Origin: Rhizaria sp. SCN 62-66
Taxonomy: Eukaryota > Rhizaria, unplaced
Direction of reading: 5' to 3'
Assembly: GCA_001724265.1 (NCBI GenBank)
Contig: MEDY01000254.1
Coordinates: forward strand, 1 to 44,370
Length of the DNA: 44,370 nucleotides
Notes under the pieces: model-generated
Told to the model about the DNA's origin: nothing
Seen by the model: only the letters and a program-made list of their open reading frames with translations
Database searches by the model: none
Program-made: the position numbers and the translations under genes
Shown here: positions 10,001-20,725 of the stretch, piece by piece
Layout: each line of letters starts with the position of its first letter
Position numbering within the stretch: the first letter of the stretch is position 1

Positions 10001-13000
10001 GAGCGAGTCAGGTAGTACGTGCGGTTTGCCGTCGGTGCAAAGCCGCGTGTGCGCAATAGCTGTGCTATGCAGTCAGCTACGTTGCGAGCCGCCGCTAGTG
10101 ACTCCTTGCGTTCGCGTGCAAGCAGGCCAAGACACGCAAAATAACTGTCCCAGTAATACATCTCGTGGAAGCGACCGCCGGGCACTGCAGGAAATCATGC
10201 AAAACAAGTTTGAGATCATACTCACATATGTGAGTTTAATATTTTCCAAATAAAAAAAGATGAGATAGAAATATAACGTTAAACAATTGAGTGTAGTGAA
10301 AACTATCATCATATTTTGATGTGGATGCGTTTGCGTACCAATGTAAGGCCGAGCAAGTGGAAATAACGACCCACGCTGAAGCTGCCGTGCACTTTCTCGC
10401 GCAGCTGTAGCGCCACCACTTGCTTCGAGCGCGCGTTCCCATGCACCAGGCTTATCTGCATGTGTGCTCGCACCCACACTGGCTGCGCTAATGTGCTATT
10501 CTGTGGTCTGGTCAACCTCACTTTCGTGGCTCTCCTTACTTGTGGACTTTAGGCCACGTGCGGCATGTCCCGGCGGCGGAGGCATCCCCAGATGTGCAAC
10601 AGGATCAAGATCAACTCGCTTAGTCACTCCGACGCCAGACTCAGCGTCGATGTCCATCTCTGCCTCACTCTCAATCAGGCGGGGACTTTGCGCTGCGGGG
10701 CGCACAGTCCAGTGCGCGCGCAGCAGCTGTCGCATCCGTCCTTCGCGCGCCAGCGGCGACCGCGGGGGCGCACGCATCAACGCCTGCAGGCCGCCAGCAG
10801 CTGCCGCCACGTCCGCGTCCTCTTCAGCTTCAGCCGCGACATCCGCGTCAGCCTCTGCCAGTGAGCTGTTCGCGGGCACCGCTCTGGTCGCTATGACCGA
10901 GGCGGGAGTCGAGGTCGTGAGGTGCAATGGCGGGGCTGAAGGTGCGCGCCGCGGAGATGGAGATGGCAGCGGTAGCAAACCGAACATTGACGCCGCACTC
11001 TTGCTGCTAGTAACGCCAGTGCTTGGACGAGCAACACCGCCGCGCTCTGCCAGTGCAGCGCGCACGTATGCTCGCGGCTTGCCATGGCCGGTGCGCTGCG
11101 TCTGCTCTTGTTCAAGCTTTAACTGTTGTGACTTTTGCACTGCTTCATTCTCAATCTCGCGCAAATTTGGGTGTGCATGTAACGGAGGCAGTGGTGGTAG
11201 CTGCGGCTTTGCGGTGCGCTGAGCCGGGGTTTGTCCTTGTTCTGGGATCTGAGACTGCGCTAGAGCTTGTGGGTGCGTCTGTGCTTGGCTTGGCGCATGT
11301 GTTCCGCTGCTGGTACTGTCACCTGTACTATGAACATGTACATGCCCCACCACAGGCTCAGGGCACTTGAAAAGAGGGTTGGCCAATGGCAGCGGCGCAG
11401 GCGCAGTTGTAGGCGCGCAAGCCAACTCGAGCGTGTCTGCAGCCTCTGTTGACTCATGCGCACTGCTGCTGCTGCTGTGAGGACGATCTGAGCTGCGCGA
11501 GCGCACCAAGTAAACCGGCGCTTCTACCGTCGTGGCCGCCGTTGTCACAGCATCAGAGTCAGCTGCGACACCCTCGTCAACATCAATGGCCGTCTCAGCG
11601 TCCTGTGCAGCGCTTGCAAGAGCGCGCACCGCCGTGTCGTAGCGCGCATCAGCGCGTTTTGCGCTCTCCGCCGCGATTACCGCGTCGGTGCCTACGTCTG
11701 TGCCTGTCTGAGGCCTGTGTGCTGCGTCGTGCGCAGCTGCTGCGACCGCAGACGAGCGCGAGAGCGAGTGCCAGAGGGACTGGGCGAGCGACGGCCGCCG
11801 CGACAGTGAGACCACAGGCGACCGAGACAGTGACCGCGACCGGGACCGGGACCGCGACCGCGATTCTCCGCGTGACTGCGAGCGCGATTGCAGACGCGAG
11901 TGTGACGGCGAGTGCGCAATCGGCGAGTGCAGCGGCGACGCAGACGGAGAGGACAGCTCCGACTCCGACTGTGACGCAGAGTCGGACTCGGACTCGGACG
12001 GCGATGGCAGTGTTGACTCACCGTGAGCACTTACAGCGCCTGCAGGCTTGCGATTGCCTGCGTTTACGTCAACGCTTGCTGCGCAAATACCAAGACGCGG
12101 GTCAAGTTCAAACGCGCGCGCGCACGCCTTTGCGTCTGCAGCGGCCGCGCGCGCTGCACTTTCGGCGTCTTCGCCTGGCGCCAGACCCGCGGCGCGCTGA
12201 AGCACGCGCGCACAGGCCAGCGCCGACGGAGACCGCGACCGCGACCGTGGACGCGGCTGCGCTGGTGTTCGTGACTGTGGTTGCGAATGCGCTTTTGAGC
12301 CGTTTGTGTGCGTTTGCGTCTGCGCGCGTGCGTCTGGAGGCAGCTCGTACGGCGCAAAGGCGTTTGCGAGCAACCGCGCTCGCAGTCGCGCTTTGGCAGT
12401 GTCTGGCGCTAGGGCAGATGCGGGCGCAACGCGAGCGCATTCTTTGCCGCGCTCCGCCCTGATGCGCGCGCACACAGGCCCTTCGACACCGTCGTCGCAT
12501 GCAAGTGCAGCCTCGTCCTCGTCCTCTTCAAGTGCGCACACCGGCAGGGAGCCATCACCGCTATCCTCACCGTGACCGCTTACTGTCACAGATGTGTTTG
12601 CGCTCGCGCTGCCGCCGAAATCTGCGCGCTGCGTGTAGGTAAGAAAGCGCTCGCCGCGCGGGTTGCGCGAGAGGCGCGCCCACATGAACTCGACGTGGTC
12701 CGCCATCCCGGGCAGCGCAGGCGCTAAGTCACCTGCGTCGTCGCCCTCTTCCGTGGTGAAATGCGCAAACGCAAAGCGACGCAGCGGTCCGCGTAGACGC
12801 GCACAGAGAGCGCGGGCGCGGCGCAGCACTTCGGATGCGGCGGAGGCACTTGCAGAGTCGCCGAGACCAGAGTCGCTTGAGCAGTCTGTGTCAGCAGCTG
12901 TAGTGCTGTTTGCATTGTCAGCAGGCAACAGTGAGTGAGAAAAAACCGATTTCGCGTGCATTAGAGAGCTCTTTATGGAATTGCTGCTTTTGCCGTTGCT

Positions 13001-13385
13001 TTTGTTGTTGCTGCTGCTGTTTTCGGTTGGTGTAGGGACAGAAAGCGAGCTGCTGCCAAGGTCGTTCTGTTCGTTGGTGTGGCTGGTTTGCGCGTTGCCA
13101 TCTGCGCCACTTGCGTCAAGATCTGGGAGCAGCGCTGGATCGGCCGTTTCCAGCGCGCGCGCAATACGAGCGAACGTCAGTGCACGCAGGTCAGGATGCG
13201 CGATGTACAGGCGGCGCAGCGCGCATAGCATCTCGCGCGGCGGAGTCAGACACCGCGCATCGACAAACGTCTTGAAGTCGCGGTACACGCCTGCAAGCTG
13301 GACGGCCTCAAACAGCAGGCCGCCGGTTTGCGTTACGTGGCTGTGGGACGTGATCTCCACAGGCTTCAATGCGTCGGCTTTGTGC

Positions 13386-13418
<33 letters not shown>

Positions 13419-13615
13419 CGTGTGTTGGTGGTGTCAGAGTCGGGGGTCAGGGGTTCGTTGAAGAAGTCAGCGAGAGCGTTTGACGTAATGGGTCCACCCC
13501 GGAGCGCATCGACAAAAGCTGTTGAAGCGCAGGCCGGTGCGCGCACAGGGGCGTTCATGGGGGCCGGCTGCGGCTGGGGCTCGGGTGACGAGGAGGCTGA
13601 TCTCTCCGAGCTCAT
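4033..13615 (-). CDS. Giant GH37 trehalase with large insertions, one intron and two UAG sense codons
   Basis: GH37 trehalase splits trehalose into two glucoses. The spliced frame, complement of 13615-10339 joined to 10184-4033, gives about 3142 aa, against 550-700 usually. Family landmarks appear in order: LLFEAVQ..YRDFKTFVD (~100-120), SLFPLARPYI joined across the intron to VPGGRFHEMYYWDSYF (~1083-1105), NRTYYLTRSQPP, LNRYWDDAVPSSPRPES (~1607-1622), ESGWDFSSRWF (general acid Asp ~1739), LPVDLN, QWEAPNGWPP (~2069), EKYDV (catalytic base Glu ~2553) and GFGWTNGVWL. All key catalytic residues are present, so it is probably active. Ser/Arg- and Ala-rich insertions of hundreds of residues separate these blocks, and a tail of ~560 aa follows. 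The start ATG at 13615 (MSSERSASSS) was chosen at the edge of GC-rich sequence. TGA ends it at 4035-4033. Confidence 0.9.
9151..9153 (-). other. In-frame UAG read as sense (trehalase codon ~1437)
   Basis: TAG lies between two blocks of the same trehalase: NRTYYLTRSQPP upstream, and PRPES, ESGWDF and EKYD downstream. The frame is unchanged, and 25 open codons lead directly into the next long open stretch. No intron is needed to join the two blocks. Confidence 0.85.
10185..10338 (-). other. Trehalase intron (154 bp)
   Basis: The donor is ATTG|GTACGC and the acceptor is CTGCAG|TG. Splicing joins ..LARPYI to VPGGRF.., restoring the continuous GH37 signature. The intron is AT-rich and interrupts the codon after its first base. 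Confidence 0.93.
10496..10498 (-). other. In-frame UAG read as sense (trehalase codon ~1040)
   Basis: TAG occurs between the N-terminal part, with its conserved FKTFVD block, and the exon segment carrying SLFPLARPYI. Both sides share one frame. A tiny in-frame intron (57 nt, donor GTAAGG, 10539-10483) could also remove it, so this site is weaker evidence than the others. Confidence 0.7.
13386..13418. repeat. Trinucleotide (AGC)n tract encoding poly-Ala
   Basis: About eleven AGC/GCA repeats on the plus strand read as a poly-Ala tract near residue 70 of the trehalase on the minus strand. Confidence 0.85.
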
Positions 13616-14391
13616 CCACACCTTAACAAAATGCTGAGACAAACGTTTGGAATAGTTCAGTAGGAGAATCAAAGATAAATTAGTGGGGCAAATATAGGGC
13701 CCACTTGAAGAGTTGTTGGGACTTCAGATATTTTGATGTAAAGTGGGGACACGCGAAGAGGGAATCTCACAGTCCCTTGATCTGCCGAATTGATTCTCAG
13801 AAAAGCGCATACTGATACACCATCAAATTCATCTGACACATAATTAACGGTTTCAAATATTCTGATTTTGTCAATATCCTCTTTGTAGCTGCAAATACAT
13901 TTATAATGTTCCTATGACTCACTATGCAGTGTTAATCGGCATGACGACAGCAGCCTCCCGTTCCACCACAGTGCCAGTCCAGCGGCCAAGTCAGCAAATC
14001 ATGAATTCGCCCTATGTGAAGGCTATCGCTTCCTATAGAAACAACTATTTTGATATAATCTTGCCAGATTTTATTTATATCCGTTTTCAACAGTCAGGTT
14101 GCTGTCGACGGATTTTGACTGCACGAATCGCCTCTTTTAAATGGCGTCGGTCTACCAAGCTGACTTCAGAAGATTCTTGTTTCGCCCATATACCCATCAA
14201 GATAACTACTTTACCGGAAATTGTGGGTATATATGTGCTCTATGCTTACTCCGATGCCTCAAAGCGCACTCTATTTCTCTTTTTTTATTTTCTTTAGTGA
14301 CTTTGCCGCGAGGTCGCTCCACCTCGACTGGCTCCTCGAGCACGTGCAACTCGACTTGGTTTCTCTGGTGCGGCTCAAGGCTGCTAACACA
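13616..14391. other. Divergent intergenic region between trehalase and lipase genes
   Basis: This AT-rich stretch of ~775 bases must hold the start regions of both genes. A pyrimidine run ending in CTTTAG at 14297 looks like a 3' splice site. An intron in the leader of the lipase gene is therefore likely, or an additional coding exon upstream. No open frame of coding composition is present. Confidence 0.55.
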
Positions 14392-17300
14392 ATGCTCCGC
14401 CTCTCAGCCCGCGTCCACGCGAGCCTCACGGCACGCTATACCGCCGTGCTGCCCGCCTTTGTGCCCGTCGCAGCCCTCCATACGCAGCGCCAGCTCGCCC
14501 CCGGCAACGACTATGGAGCCCGCAGCACTCGCAACGGCCTCCTCTTGAGCGCCGCCCCCGGCCCCCGCGCGCGCCCGCCGCCGCTGGTGGCCCCGCTGTC
14601 GCGTTTTTCTTCTTCTTCCTCTGATCCCACGGGGACGGACAGCGTCATCCGCCGCAGCATCGTGTCCACCAAGCGCGTCTTCCAGGCAGCCTTCTCCTCC
14701 GCCGCCCCCGCGATGGCCCCCAATGCCTCCGCTGCTGCTTCCACTGCTGCAGCCTCTGCTGCTGCTGCTGCTGCTACGACGGCAACATCAGCCCCAATAT
14801 TTGCCTCTGCCAACTCTGCGAAAGCCAGTGGTGTCACGCCGCCCGCTGCCGACGACGTCTCGCCACTCAACGGTGAAGTCGCCACTGCCGGCCCGTCTGC
14901 TGACTCCTCCAAGACTATCGCGAACGCCTATACCAGCGCCAACTCCGCCGCCGTGTCGGCCTCACCCAGCGGCCCCAGCCCCGTGACGGCGGCGTCGCTT
15001 GTTTCGTCCCTCTTTTCGTCCTCGACCTACGGCTTCGACGGCAAATCGGCGGCCGAGCTCTACGAGGCCGCCGCCGCCGTGTCATCCGCGTCCCTCGCGC
15101 AGCTCACCTCGCAGTCGTCGCTGCCCTGGGCTACGCTGCGCCTTGCGCTCGACGCCTTCCGCGTCTCGGTGCGTCGCGCGGAGGACTACTACGGCTCTCA
15201 CGGTGCGCAGGGCGTGCTGTCGATCAGTAACTACGCTCAGCTCCTCGTCGGGCTCGGCGAGCTCGCCGGCGTCGGCCGCAGGAAGCGCGTCGACGACTGG
15301 CACATCAAGGAGGTGCCCGCGGCGCGCGCGGATGTCGAGCGCCTGGCGGCCTACGCACCCATTGCGCACGCGGCGTACAAGGTTCGTCCTGCGCTTTCTC
15401 TCCTCATTCGCACACGCTATATCGCGTTACAGAACGCATTAAACTCACTTAATTTACACTATTTACACTCATGTTCTGTATTCTCTATGTTTGTTTTTTA
15501 CTGCGATTGCGATATAGAACACCGCGTCCGAGTTCGTGGTCTCGTGCGCGGCCGAGGGCGCGGACGTGACGGTGTTGCACGCAGACCCGGTGGGGCCAGC
15601 CGACAGGCCCTCGTTTTTTATTCTCAGAGTACGGACTGCGATGCGAACAATAATATCGATCGCGATTTCAACTGCGTGATAATATAGTGAATTTGGCGCG
15701 TTTTTAATGGATATAACATGAAAATAACGAAATTAAAGCTGTATTCACAACTTCACCCTTCAACTCACTCTTCTGCCGAATGTTGTCACTCTCTGCTTTG
15801 CCTCGCGCTTTATACTCAGAACAACCTGACGGGTGAAGTCGTGGTGACGTTTCGTGGCACACAGAGCATTGGCGACCTGGTGACGGACCTGGTCTCGTGG
15901 CCCGCTCCCTTCCTGGACTCGTACGCGCACGAAGGGATGTCGCGCGTCACTGCGATGCTGCAGCCCGCCGTCGTGGCCGCACTGCTCCACCACCTGCCGC
16001 CGCTCATGGGACTGCGCCGTCGCGACGGGCGCTGGCACCTCCCCACACAAACTGGGAACAACAGCAACAGCGACGACAACAACAATAATAATAACAACAA
16101 TGGTGGCAACAGCGCGACCGCTGAGGCGAACGGCACTCTCGACCCCGACGACATCCACCTGCACAGCAACGGCGGCGGCGCCGGCAGTCACGCTGACACT
16201 GAGCCTCACCCCGGCTGGGCGACGGCGGTCGAAGCCCTGGCCGACCCGACGCTGCCGCTGCCGCCAATCGTCTTCTCGGGCCACTCGCTGGGCGCCGGCG
16301 TCGCCGCCTGCATGGCGCTGGCCGTGCGACACCCGCGCCTCCCCGCGCCGCCGCAGGCGCCGGGGGCCGCAGGCGTGCAGTCCGCGGAGGAGATGGAGGC
16401 GGCGCGCCTGGCGGCGCTCACCGAGGTCTTCATGGCGCGCCTGCAGCCGCAGTGCGTGCTGCTCGCCACGCCGGCCTGCGTGTCGCCGCGGCTGGCGGCG
16501 CGCGCGCACGAGTTCACGCTCTCGGCCGTGTGTGCTGATGACCTGGTCCCGCGGCTGAGCGAGTTCACCATGGCCGATCTCATTCTGCAGCTGCACAAGC
16601 TGGGCCACGCGCGCGAGTCAGACTCTACCACCGCGACCGCGACAACGACGATGACAACGACTACAACCACGATGTCGCAGTCTAAGTCGTCGCGAGACTT
16701 GCTCTCGACCGTGCCCGAGGCCGCCATCGCGCCCGACAACATCCCTCATACCGCCGCCGGCTCCGCTGCGGCTGCTTCGCCTACGCCCGCCACCGGGACC
16801 GGGGCCGAAAGCGCGGGCGGGTGGCGGCTGGGCCGCAAGATGGAGGACGAGGTGGGGCGCATGCTGCAGCTGTACCAGACGAGCGTCACGCAGCGCGCAG
16901 GCGCCTGGTTCGAGCGCGACTCGCGTCAGCGCAAGGAGAAGGAGAGCCTCACCGCCGCCGCTGCCGCTGCCGGCGCCGCCACTGCTGCCTCAGCCGACTC
17001 CGTCCCTGCGAACGCCGGCAGCAGCGCCGCGCTGGCGCCCGCGGCCCCGCGCGCCGGCGCCGTCAAGGGCGGCGGCAAGGGCGGCGTGCTGGGCGCGCTG
17101 TCGGTGGCCATGCCTACCGCAGTCAGCGCGGTGAGCGCGCTGACCAAGTCGATCCCGGCCGGCTGGAACGGCGCCGTCGGCGCCGTCGGCGACGCCGTGT
17201 CCGGCATTCCGGGCGCAGTCAAGAGCATTCCGGGCGCCGTTAAGGGCGTGATCCCGGACGCGGTCAAGAGCCTGCCCGGCGCTGTGAAAAGCTTTCCTGG

Positions 17301-20300
17301 CGCGGTTAAGGGCAAGCTGCCGCCGCTCGTGGCCGCGCTCGCGCCCGGACTCGCGGGCGCTCGCGCCGGAGCGCCACAGCTCACCGAGTCGACCGCACAG
17401 TCTGCCACGGCTGCGGCGACGGCGACAGCGGTGACGGAGACTGTAACTGCGACGGAGACGGAGGCGGGGACTGCAGTCACGGCGACCAGGGCGACCGCGA
17501 CCGTGACCGTCGCCGTGAACGACGCGGCTGCTACCGCTGACGACGCTGTCGCTGACAGTCAAACGCGGGCGCAGACGCGGGCGGCTGAGACCGAGGCAGA
17601 GGCGCAGAGAGAGGCCCCCCAGTCAATGAAGTCGCTTCTGATGCAAGTCACGCAGTCCACCGCCGCCTTCGTCGCCTCGGTCCGCAAGTCCAACAGCGCG
17701 CGCGCCGACGCCCTTGGCGCCAGCGCGAGCAGTGGCTCGGGCAGCAGCGCCAGCGCCAGCGGCGCCAGCGGCACCCGCAGCAACGGCAGTGTAGACGAGA
17801 GCTTCAGCGCTGAGGAGCGGGCCGCGGCTGAAGACGGCAGCGCCGAGGCGGGCCGCGCCATGCGTGCCGCGGCCGATTCGCTCGCCGGTGTGCTGGCGCG
17901 GCTTAATGTGGCGCTGCGGGCCGCGAATGAGCGCGACGACAAACTCGCCCACTCCGCGGCCGCGGAGGCTGCCGTCGCGGCTGTCGCGGCAACGCAGACG
18001 CACGCAGTCGTTGCAGACGCTGCAGGCGGGGCTGACGCACACGCTTTGACCACGCCTGGGTCCACCAGTGCGAGTGCTGCGGCATGGACGCCCCCGCCCG
18101 CCGCGCAGCTGATGATCAATGGCGTGCCCTTGCCCGTTTCGGCTGTGGCGACCATCACGTCGCCCGCGCTGCGCGAGGGCCAGCAGGGCGCGCTCTTCCG
18201 CCGCGCCGCCGCGCGCGCCGCCGCCGCGCTGGCCGCGGATGACGCGCGCGCGCGGGTGGCTGAGCTGCGCGCCGCCGCCGCCGCCGAGGCTGCGGCCGCG
18301 CTCGCAACGCACGGGGACGCGTTCGGCGGCGACGGCGCGGTGGACCTGGCCAGCGTCGCCGCGGTGCGCGAGGCCAGCGCGCGCGCGGACGAGGCGCAGG
18401 CCGCCGCGGAGGCCGCCGAGGCCGAGGCCCTGCGCGCGGCGCAGCTCGAGGACGACGAGGTCTTCGTCAAGGGCGCGTCTGAAGTGCTCGCTCATCCTTT
18501 AGTGGTCGACGCTTGCGCCACCGCTGCTTCTGGCTCTGGCTCTGGTGACGGAGCGAGTTTCGGCGCCGTGGCCGTGTCCCTGACCGACGCGGACGCGGTT
18601 GACTGGGACGCCGCGTTCGTCGACGGCAAGTACGATCCGTACGCGGCCGGCGAGCAGGGCGCCCGACTTGCGCGCACCGCCGCCGCGGCCGCCGCTCGCG
18701 CCGCTGGCTCTGTTGCCGAGGCAGAGACGGCGGCGCTTGAGGCCGTCGCGGACACGGCGGACCGCGCGGTCGCCGCGCTCGAGAGTACGCACGCGCGCGC
18801 GCGGGCCGCCGTCGAGGCCACCGCCGACGCCGCAACTGCGACCATCGAGACGCAGGCCGCGCGCGCCGCAGCCCGCGTGCGCGCCGCAGCCGAGGGACTC
18901 GCCGCGCTGGCTGCGGCCGCCGACGACGCGCAGACGCCTGTGCCGGTGCCCGCACCGCTGCAGCGCGCGCTGGGCGAGTACGCGGCGTCGCTGGCGGCGA
19001 CGGCGGATGAGCTGGCGGCGACTCCCGAAGCGGGCCGCGAGGCGGTCGAGACTGCGCTGGGTGCGGTCGCAGAGTCCCTGACGAGCACCGTCGCCGCGCT
19101 CAGGGAGTCGGTCGAGCGCTCGCGGCGCGCGGCGTCCGAGGCTGCCAGCGATGCCGCTGCGCGGGTCACGGCCGCCGTCGGGCAGTCCGCCGAGGTCGTG
19201 GCCGAGAGCGCCGGCGAGCTGGACCGGCAGAGGCTGGCAGTGGCTGTGGCAGGCACGCGGTCCGCGGCGTCGGTGCTGATGAAGCTCGACCTGGTGGCCA
19301 AGCAGTCGTTCGAGAGCAAGGCGCGCGGCATGATCACCACGCTCATGGAGCGCACCGGCGCCGAGAGCAGCAGTAACGACAGCGGCCAAGGCAACAGCGT
19401 TGACGCGAGCGGCGGGACCCTGCAGGAGCCCGACACAAGTCCCGCGGGGCAGGCGGCGGCCGGGCTTGCGGCCATGCGCGCGCGCGAGCCAAGGGACTTC
19501 ATGCTACTGGAGCCGGTGCAGCCGCTGGGTCGCGCGCTGCCGCACCTGGACGACCACCGCAAAGGCTACGACGACGACAACGAGGATGAGAATGGTGAAA
19601 AGGGCGAGAACAGCGTCAGGCGCAGCGTGGTGCCGTGCGCCAAAGAGGAGAGCGCGCGCGAGGCCGCCGCCGAGGCCGCGCGCATCGGCGCCTGCGCCGT
19701 GACCGCCGAGGCCGCCGCAGCGGCGCGGTGGACGCGCGGCGAGCGTGAGAACCTGGCCCATAGTGACAAGGTGGGGGCGCCGTTGATGACACCGCTGCGC
19801 GTCTCAGCCTCGGGGCTACAGCTGCTGCTGACGCCCTCGCACGTCGTGTACCTCAAGCGCATGCCGCCCGACGGGACGCCGCTGCCGATGGAGTCCGCGG
19901 CCGCCGCGCGCCGCCGCCGCGCCGCCAAGGCCGCGCGCGCAAGCACGATCGCGGCGGCCAAGGCTGCTGCGGCGGCGGTGATGCCGTGGCGCGCGCGCAG
20001 GGCAGACACGGCCGCGGCAGAGGCGGCAGAGGCCGCGGGACAGAGCGGCGCGAACGTGGGCGCGTCCGCGCAGAGCAAGCGAGCCGCCGAGCGGCAACAA
20101 GAGGAGGAGGACGACGAGGACGAGGACGAGGTCGAGCCGCTGATCGGGTTCGACGCCAACAACGTGCAATGGCAGGCTGTGCGCCGGTCGCCGTACGACT
20201 TCTCCGAGATCATCGTGTCCGAGACGATGCTAACGGACCACCTTATCAGCCGCTACAAGAACGGACTGGGCGCCGTGCTGCGCCGGCCCAACCTCGCAGT

Positions 20301-20367
20301 CACCGGCATCGCCGCTCCCGCCGCCGCTGGCTCCGAAGGCGCTGGCCAGACTGGGAAAAAGAAGTGA
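14392..20367 (+). CDS. sn-1-specific diacylglycerol lipase-like class 3 lipase with a ~1200-aa insertion
   Basis: This serine lipase of about 1882 aa is encoded by three exons: 14392-15381, 15518-15628 and 15820-20367. Conserved parts are YAPIAHAAYK, ASEFVV, RPSFFILR joined to NNLTGEVVVTFRGTQSIGDLVTDL, GHSLGAG (Ser523), ADDLVPRLS (Asp607 or 608) and, near the C-terminus, SEIIVSETMLTDHLISRY (His1841). The full Ser-Asp-His triad is present, and the order and the DHLISRY tail fit DAGL-type lipases, which release 2-acylglycerol from diacylglycerol at membranes. Between Asp and His lies ~1200 aa of Ala-rich helical sequence, including a P-G-A-V-K repeat. The N-terminal ~330 aa start with a basic, hydrophobic stretch (MLRLSARVHASLTARY) and have no clear multi-pass membrane region, unlike animal DAGL. 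The true start may lie upstream of ATG 14392. Stop TGA. Confidence 0.85.
15382..15517 (+). other. Lipase intron 1 (136 bp)
   Basis: Donor AAG|GTTCGT, acceptor GATATAG|AAC, phase 0. The intron is AT-rich, unlike the flanking exons, and contains in-frame stops in the other reading options. Confidence 0.85.
15629..15819 (+). other. Lipase intron 2 (191 bp)
   Basis: Donor AGA|GTACGG, acceptor TACTCAG|AAC, phase 0. Removing it joins FFILR to NNLTGEVVVTFRGT, the expected lipase strand order. Confidence 0.9.
17203..17322 (+). repeat. Tandem P-G-A-V-K-S/G peptide repeat in the lipase insertion
   Basis: About five units of seven to eight residues run from ~829 to 868: IPGAVKS, IPGAVKG, VIPDAVKS, LPGAVKS, FPGAVKG. 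Each pairs a hydrophobic residue plus Pro with a basic residue, a pattern that could lie on an acidic membrane. That role is inference. Confidence 0.85.
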
Positions 20368-20725
20368 GCGAGTCGATTTCGCAACTGATATTTATAGCAA
20401 TTTCTTATTTCATACATATTTCCTATTTGATTCTTTCCACAATATTATTTAAGTGCCTTGACGATGTCTACCCCAAGCTGGAGCTCGAAAACAGCTCAGG
20501 AGCCGTTGACAGTTACCAAACGTCTCTTTAAACTGACCCCCCTTCCAGATACCATATTCTGTCCGTCTATGTTCACAACAACTCGCTATTTCAAAACTTT
20601 GTAGCTTTTTGCACTAACAGGTAAATAGACATTCTTTATAAAGACTTCCTTAGGCTCCACCAGCACTAGAGGTTTCTTCGTCAATCCCCTTCAACTCCAG
20701 GAGCCACCTGCTCTGCTCGGGGCTC
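20368..20725 (+). other. Intergenic region
   Basis: This AT-rich spacer of 358 bases lies between two genes in tandem. It must hold the lipase 3' end and the promoter of the next gene. I see no RNA gene. Confidence 0.55.

Noticed and set aside
10483-10539. A 57-nt intron removing the first trehalase TAG (donor GTAAGG, acceptor GCGCAG)
   Set aside because: It is possible and in phase, but there is no pyrimidine tract, and four other genes carry TAGs that cannot be explained this way. One changed codon explains all cases.
13914-14297. Open frame in the trehalase-lipase spacer
   Set aside because: AT-rich composition, no recognisable domain, and it runs into the pyrimidine-rich splice acceptor.
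15760-20213. Long open frames on the strand opposite the lipase, repeat-protein and other genes
   Set aside because: GC-rich coding DNA leaves the antisense frames open. These translate to Arg/Ala-rich sequence without family motifs.
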